8,840 nucleotides of DNA from Chrysiogenales bacterium (GTDB taxonomy: Bacteria; Acidobacteriota; Aminicenantia; UBA2199): contig SPCN01000081.1 of NCBI GenBank assembly GCA_004525465.1, positions 1 to 8,840 of the forward strand. Reading direction: 5' to 3'. The notes below the pieces were generated by a model. That model saw nothing but the letters and a program-made list of their open reading frames with translations. It had not been told where the DNA came from and did not search any database. The translations under genes were made by a program, and so were the position numbers. Positions 6,381 through 8,840 of this stretch are shown in pieces (positions within the stretch are counted from its first letter, which is position 1; every line of letters starts with the position of its first letter).

Positions 6381-7205
6381 ATGAAAAAGAAAATATTTTC
6401 CCTAATTCTGATGATCTGGCTTTTTTCAGGTGTTGCCGTTGCCCAGACCGGCAGCGATATCTTTGAAAAGGCCAAGACGCTGATTTTTGATAAACAATGG
6501 GCCGCGGCGCTGAAACAGTTGGATGAGGTCATCGGCAAACATGCGGACAGCCGTTATTACGCGGCGGCGCTTTTTTACCGCGGCAAATGCCAGGAAGAAC
6601 TGGGAGCAAAAAAACAAGCCCTGGAGAGTTATGAGAAATTTGTCAAAATCTCAGCAAGCAGCAATCTGGCCGAAGAAGCGCAGATTTCCATCATTGATCT
6701 TGCTGCCGCACTCTATCGGGCCGGGGAGAAAAGTTACCTGCAGAAAATGCTGAAGCTTCTGGACCATGAAAACAAAGTAGTTTCGTATTATGCCGCCTTC
6801 AAACTGAGCTACCTGGCCGATCGCAAAAACGCCGCCCGGGCCTTGCCGGTGCTGCAAACCATTCTGGACAAGGAAAAGGACGAAGAACTGCGTGACCGGG
6901 CCAGGATCGCGGTCATGAGGATCGACCCGGCCCGGCTCAAGGGCATGGACCGTCAAGACAAAGGATTGGCGGGCCAATTCCTTAAGATTCGCGTTTTTAA
7001 TAAAAAAAGTTCCCAAGAAGAGTTTTCATTGAATATTCCGCTGGCCTTGGCCGATCTGGCTTTGAAGTCCCTGGGCGCTGAACAAAAGCGGACACTGCAG
7101 AAAGAAGGCTATAACCTGGACAATATCCTGAATCAATTGATCGTTAAGGGCATGAAGATCGATATCAAGGATGAGGATAACGTAATTAAAATCTGGGTCG
7201 AATGA
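6381..7205 (+). CDS. Exported TPR/HEAT-like protein with the operon's shared C-terminal module
   Basis: Protein of 274 aa with a type I signal peptide (KKK, hydrophobic core, cleavage expected after AVA, residue 21), so periplasmic or extracellular. Residues about 25-92 form TPR-like helical pairs (WAAALKQLDEVIGKHADSR; YYAAALFYRGKCQEELGAKK; ALESYEKFVKI), similar to the repeats of YbgF/BamD-like envelope proteins. Residues about 115-185 look like HEAT-type repeats (LLDHENKVVSYYAAFKLSYL; DEELRDRARIAVMRIDP). Residues 199-274 are the shared module: FLKIRVFN, a conserved Pro (P220), a D at 247, IDIKDED (260-266) and the terminal I-x-I-W-x-E. The helical repeats suggest a protein-binding scaffold that presents the module. 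The ATG directly abuts the anti-sigma stop, with AGAGGT just upstream. Function is unknown; cooperation with the anti-sigma factor in sensing is inferred from linkage only. Confidence 0.85.
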   Translation: MKKKIFSLILMIWLFSGVAVAQTGSDIFEKAKTLIFDKQWAAALKQLDEVIGKHADSRYYAAALFYRGKCQEELGAKKQALESYEKFVKISASSNLAEEAQISIIDLAAALYRAGEKSYLQKMLKLLDHENKVVSYYAAFKLSYLADRKNAARALPVLQTILDKEKDEELRDRARIAVMRIDPARLKGMDRQDKGLAGQFLKIRVFNKKSSQEEFSLNIPLALADLALKSLGAEQKRTLQKEGYNLDNILNQLIVKGMKIDIKDEDNVIKIWVE

Positions 7206-7224
7206 ACCCATTTCAGGAGGATAC

Positions 7225-7608
7225 ATGAAAAGAATATTTGTTGGCTTGACTGTTTTATTGATCGGTTTTGTTATGGTGACCGGAATTTTTGCTGAAGCGG
7301 CCGATGATTACAAAGTCATCAAGAACGCCGTCAAAAGTCCGGAGTCTTCCCGAACGAGTCAGACAGGCGTGAAGTGGTTCAAGATCCTGGTGGTGGGCAA
7401 GGATGGGGATCATGAAAACGTGAAGATCACCCTGCCCGTTTCACTGGTGGAGATCATGATCAATGCCTGTCCGGAAAAGAGATTCAAGATCGACCATGGC
7501 TGCCAGATCGATATCCGCAAGGTCTGGAATGACCTGAAAGCGGCCGGGCCCCTGGCCCTGGTGGAAGTGGAAGACCATGGTGAGACCGTGAAAATCTGGT
7601 TCGAATAA
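7225..7608 (+). CDS. Small exported protein with the operon's shared C-terminal module
   Basis: Protein of 127 aa. A signal peptide (MKRIFVGLTVLLIGFVMVTG, cleavage likely after AEA at residues 23-25) is followed by a linker of about 23 residues and then almost nothing but the shared module (49-127): WFKILVVG, ITLP with conserved P71, ID at 95-96, LVEVED (112-117) and terminal V-x-I-W-x-E. It is the smallest carrier of the module. Two cysteines inside it (C82, C93) are not conserved in the other two copies and might form a disulfide. A good ribosome site, GGAGG, ends 4 nt before the ATG. Last gene of the ECF operon, 19 nt after the TPR/HEAT gene and about 28 nt before a strong terminator. No known function. 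Confidence 0.82.
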   Translation: MKRIFVGLTVLLIGFVMVTGIFAEAADDYKVIKNAVKSPESSRTSQTGVKWFKILVVGKDGDHENVKITLPVSLVEIMINACPEKRFKIDHGCQIDIRKVWNDLKAAGPLALVEVEDHGETVKIWFE

Positions 7609-7636
7609 ACCGGGTTATCGCGGGCCCGGGCACGAA

Positions 7637-7678
7637 CGGCGGAGACAAAAACCGAGCTTTTGTCTCCGGCCGTTTTTT
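7637..7678 (+). terminator. Rho-independent terminator of the ECF operon
   Basis: A perfect 10-bp stem, GGAGACAAAA (7641-7650) with TTTTGTCTCC (7658-7667), encloses the loop ACCGAGC. It extends by CGGC/GCCG (7637-7640 with 7669-7672) past a single bulged G, giving 14 pairs. Six T follow immediately (7673-7678). It closes the five-gene operon and insulates the transporter gene downstream. Confidence 0.9.
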
Positions 7679-7784
7679 CAGTTGCCGGGCTTGGATCGTT
7701 GCCATCTCTTTCCCGCCTTACCGGCGGCGTTGCGGCGGCCGTCGCAGCGCGACCGGAAAATAGTCCGAAACGGATGATTCCTTC

Positions 7785-7813
7785 TTGCCAGCCCGCCGGG
7801 GCTGTGCTACCAT
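7785..7813 (+). promoter_or_regulatory. Sigma-70-like promoter for the transporter gene
   Basis: TTGCCA (7785-7790), a 17-nt spacer and TACCAT (7808-7813). Transcription would start near 7820, only a few bases before the ATG at 7826, giving a near-leaderless message. This agrees with the absence of a Shine-Dalgarno there. Confidence 0.5.
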
Positions 7814-7825
7814 GTCTTCAGCCAT

Positions 7826-8728
7826 ATGAAGCTGATAAAACTCTCCTCAAACGATGGAGTGATGCTCCTGGTGGTCACATCCTGGGCATTGAATTTGTCG
7901 CTGGTCAAGGTTGCCCTGAGGGAAATCCCGCCTCTGCCCTACAACGGCATTCGCCTTCTGCTGGCATCCGCCGTTCTGCTCTTCTGGCTGTTGCTGCGCA
8001 GGGATAACCTGCGTTTCGACCGGCAGGATCTGCCCAAGCTCGTTTTGCTCTCTTTTTCAGGCCATGCCCTTTACCAGTTTTTGTTCATTTCCGGCATTCA
8101 TATGACCACGGCCTCGAATACGGCGGTGATCTTCGGCGCCACGCCGATCATGATCTCCCTGCTCAGTTCCTTCTTCAAGCATGAAAAGATCAAACCGTTG
8201 GGCTGGCTGGGCATCGCTCTTGGTTTTACCGGGATCTACCTGGTCATCAGCGGCCGGGCCGGGGGCTTTTCGCTCACGCGCCAGACCTGGAAGGGAGATT
8301 TGCTGCTTTTTACGGCCGTGTTTTTCTGGGCGCACTATTCGGTTTCCGCCCGGCCCCTTTTAAAAAAATATTCGCCCCTGAAATTCACCGCCGTGACCAT
8401 GGGGCTGGGCTCGCTGATGTTTTTCCCGTTTGCGGTTCTCCAGCTGCGAAAACTTCCGTTTGCCGCCATATCGCTTCGGGCCTGGATGTGCATGTTGTAT
8501 TCGGGTGTGATCGCTTTGTCCCTGGCCCTGGTATTGTGGTTTTTTTCGGTACGCAAGGTGGGCAACAGCCAGACCGCCATCTATTCCAACCTGCAGCCGG
8601 TGCTGGCCGTTGTTTTTGCCCACCTGCTCATTCGCGAGACGATCACCCATACGTTGCTGTTGGGTACCTTAATCGTGGTTGTCGGCATCTATTTTACAAG
8701 GCGCGGCCGGGAAACAGCCGCCGGATAG
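7826..8728 (+). CDS. EamA/DMT-family transporter (10-helix permease)
   Basis: Inner-membrane protein of 300 aa, the usual length for drug/metabolite transporter superfamily members with two EamA repeats of five helices each. Repeat 1 covers about residues 10-143 and repeat 2 about 156-292. Family-like features include YNGIRLLLASAVLLFW in helix 2, ASNTAVIFGATPIMISLLS in helix 4 of the first repeat, and the equivalent AIYSNLQPVLAVVFAHLLI with the following R-E in the second repeat, then LLLGTLIVVVGIYFTRRGR at the C-terminus. Members export amino acids, metabolites or drugs; substrate cannot be read from sequence. No ribosome site precedes the ATG at 7826, and the next in-frame Met (residue 13) would cut into the first helix. 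The downstream membrane protein gene starts about 19 nt after the stop and is probably co-transcribed. The gene lies after the ECF operon terminator and is likely functionally separate. Confidence 0.93.
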   Translation: MKLIKLSSNDGVMLLVVTSWALNLSLVKVALREIPPLPYNGIRLLLASAVLLFWLLLRRDNLRFDRQDLPKLVLLSFSGHALYQFLFISGIHMTTASNTAVIFGATPIMISLLSSFFKHEKIKPLGWLGIALGFTGIYLVISGRAGGFSLTRQTWKGDLLLFTAVFFWAHYSVSARPLLKKYSPLKFTAVTMGLGSLMFFPFAVLQLRKLPFAAISLRAWMCMLYSGVIALSLALVLWFFSVRKVGNSQTAIYSNLQPVLAVVFAHLLIRETITHTLLLGTLIVVVGIYFTRRGRETAAG

Positions 8729-8747
8729 CCGGAAGGGGAGCATGGAT

Positions 8748-8840
8748 ATGAAAAATCTGAAATGGCAAGTTTTTCTGTCTGCTGGACTGATATTGCTGAC
8801 CTTCGGCCTGTATGTGGTTCACTTCCTGCTCTTCCGCGAT
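8748..8840 (+). CDS. N-terminus of an uncharacterised membrane protein (3' end beyond window)
   Basis: Only the first 31 codons are present. They begin MKNLKWQVFLSAGLILLTFG and run straight into one hydrophobic helix ending in LYVVHFLLFRD, with no stop before the window ends. The pattern of a membrane helix followed by H-F/Y-L-L/I-F-x-D recalls, from memory, an uncharacterised family of bacterial integral membrane proteins; too little is visible to be sure. The ATG at 8748 is preferred because GGGGAG (8735-8740) lies 7 nt upstream; the in-frame ATG at 8742 would be only 1 nt from it. Likely in one operon with the EamA transporter. Confidence 0.7.
   Translation, partial: MKNLKWQVFLSAGLILLTFGLYVVHFLLFRD

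Noticed and set aside
7660..8007. Open frame (115 codons) running from the terminator into the transporter gene
   Set aside because: It starts inside the terminator hairpin, has no ribosome site, and overlaps the clear EamA reading frame.
1..8840. CRISPR array, insertion sequence, tRNA or riboswitch
   Set aside because: No regularly spaced direct repeats, transposase motifs, terminal inverted repeats, tRNA-like cloverleaf or long structured leader could be seen; the intergenic gaps are all under about 220 bp.

Overview
The window is a compact stretch of bacterial chromosome with roughly balanced base composition and short intergenic gaps. It carries ten protein-coding genes, two of them cut by the window ends. 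No tRNA, rRNA, CRISPR array or insertion sequence is visible. A zinc-finger anti-sigma factor, exported and lipid-anchored proteins and E. coli-like TTGACA/TATAAT promoters suggest a Gram-negative-type bacterium. The style (ECF operon with exported repeat proteins, mid GC) resembles Acidobacteriota or Aminicenantes-like genomes, but that placement is a weak impression, not a demonstration.

Left part (1-2116, + strand): the 3' portion of a TrmJ-type tRNA 2'-O-methyltransferase gene, followed after 4 nt by a complete cysS. A small hairpin fills the gap between cysS and the convergent minus-strand unit. That unit (4397 down to 2145) has a near-consensus sigma-70 promoter, then an SPFH/prohibitin-like membrane protein, coaE (dephospho-CoA kinase) and a TPR protein.

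Centre (about 4449-7678, + strand): a self-contained five-gene operon. It encodes a short putative lipoprotein, an ECF sigma factor, a ZAS-type membrane anti-sigma factor, an exported TPR/HEAT-like protein and a small exported protein, and ends at a strong intrinsic terminator. The first, fourth and fifth products share one C-terminal module of about 75-80 residues, ending in V/I-x-[IV]-W-x-E exactly at the stop codon. The likely reading is an envelope-signalling cassette: the anti-sigma factor holds the sigma factor at the membrane, and three extracytoplasmic proteins with the shared module act as ligands, co-sensors or effectors. This is the most novel content of the window.

Right part (7785-8840, + strand): a sigma-70-like promoter lies so close to the start codon that the mRNA would be almost leaderless. 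It drives an EamA/DMT-family transporter, followed by the first 31 codons of a membrane protein that runs off the window.
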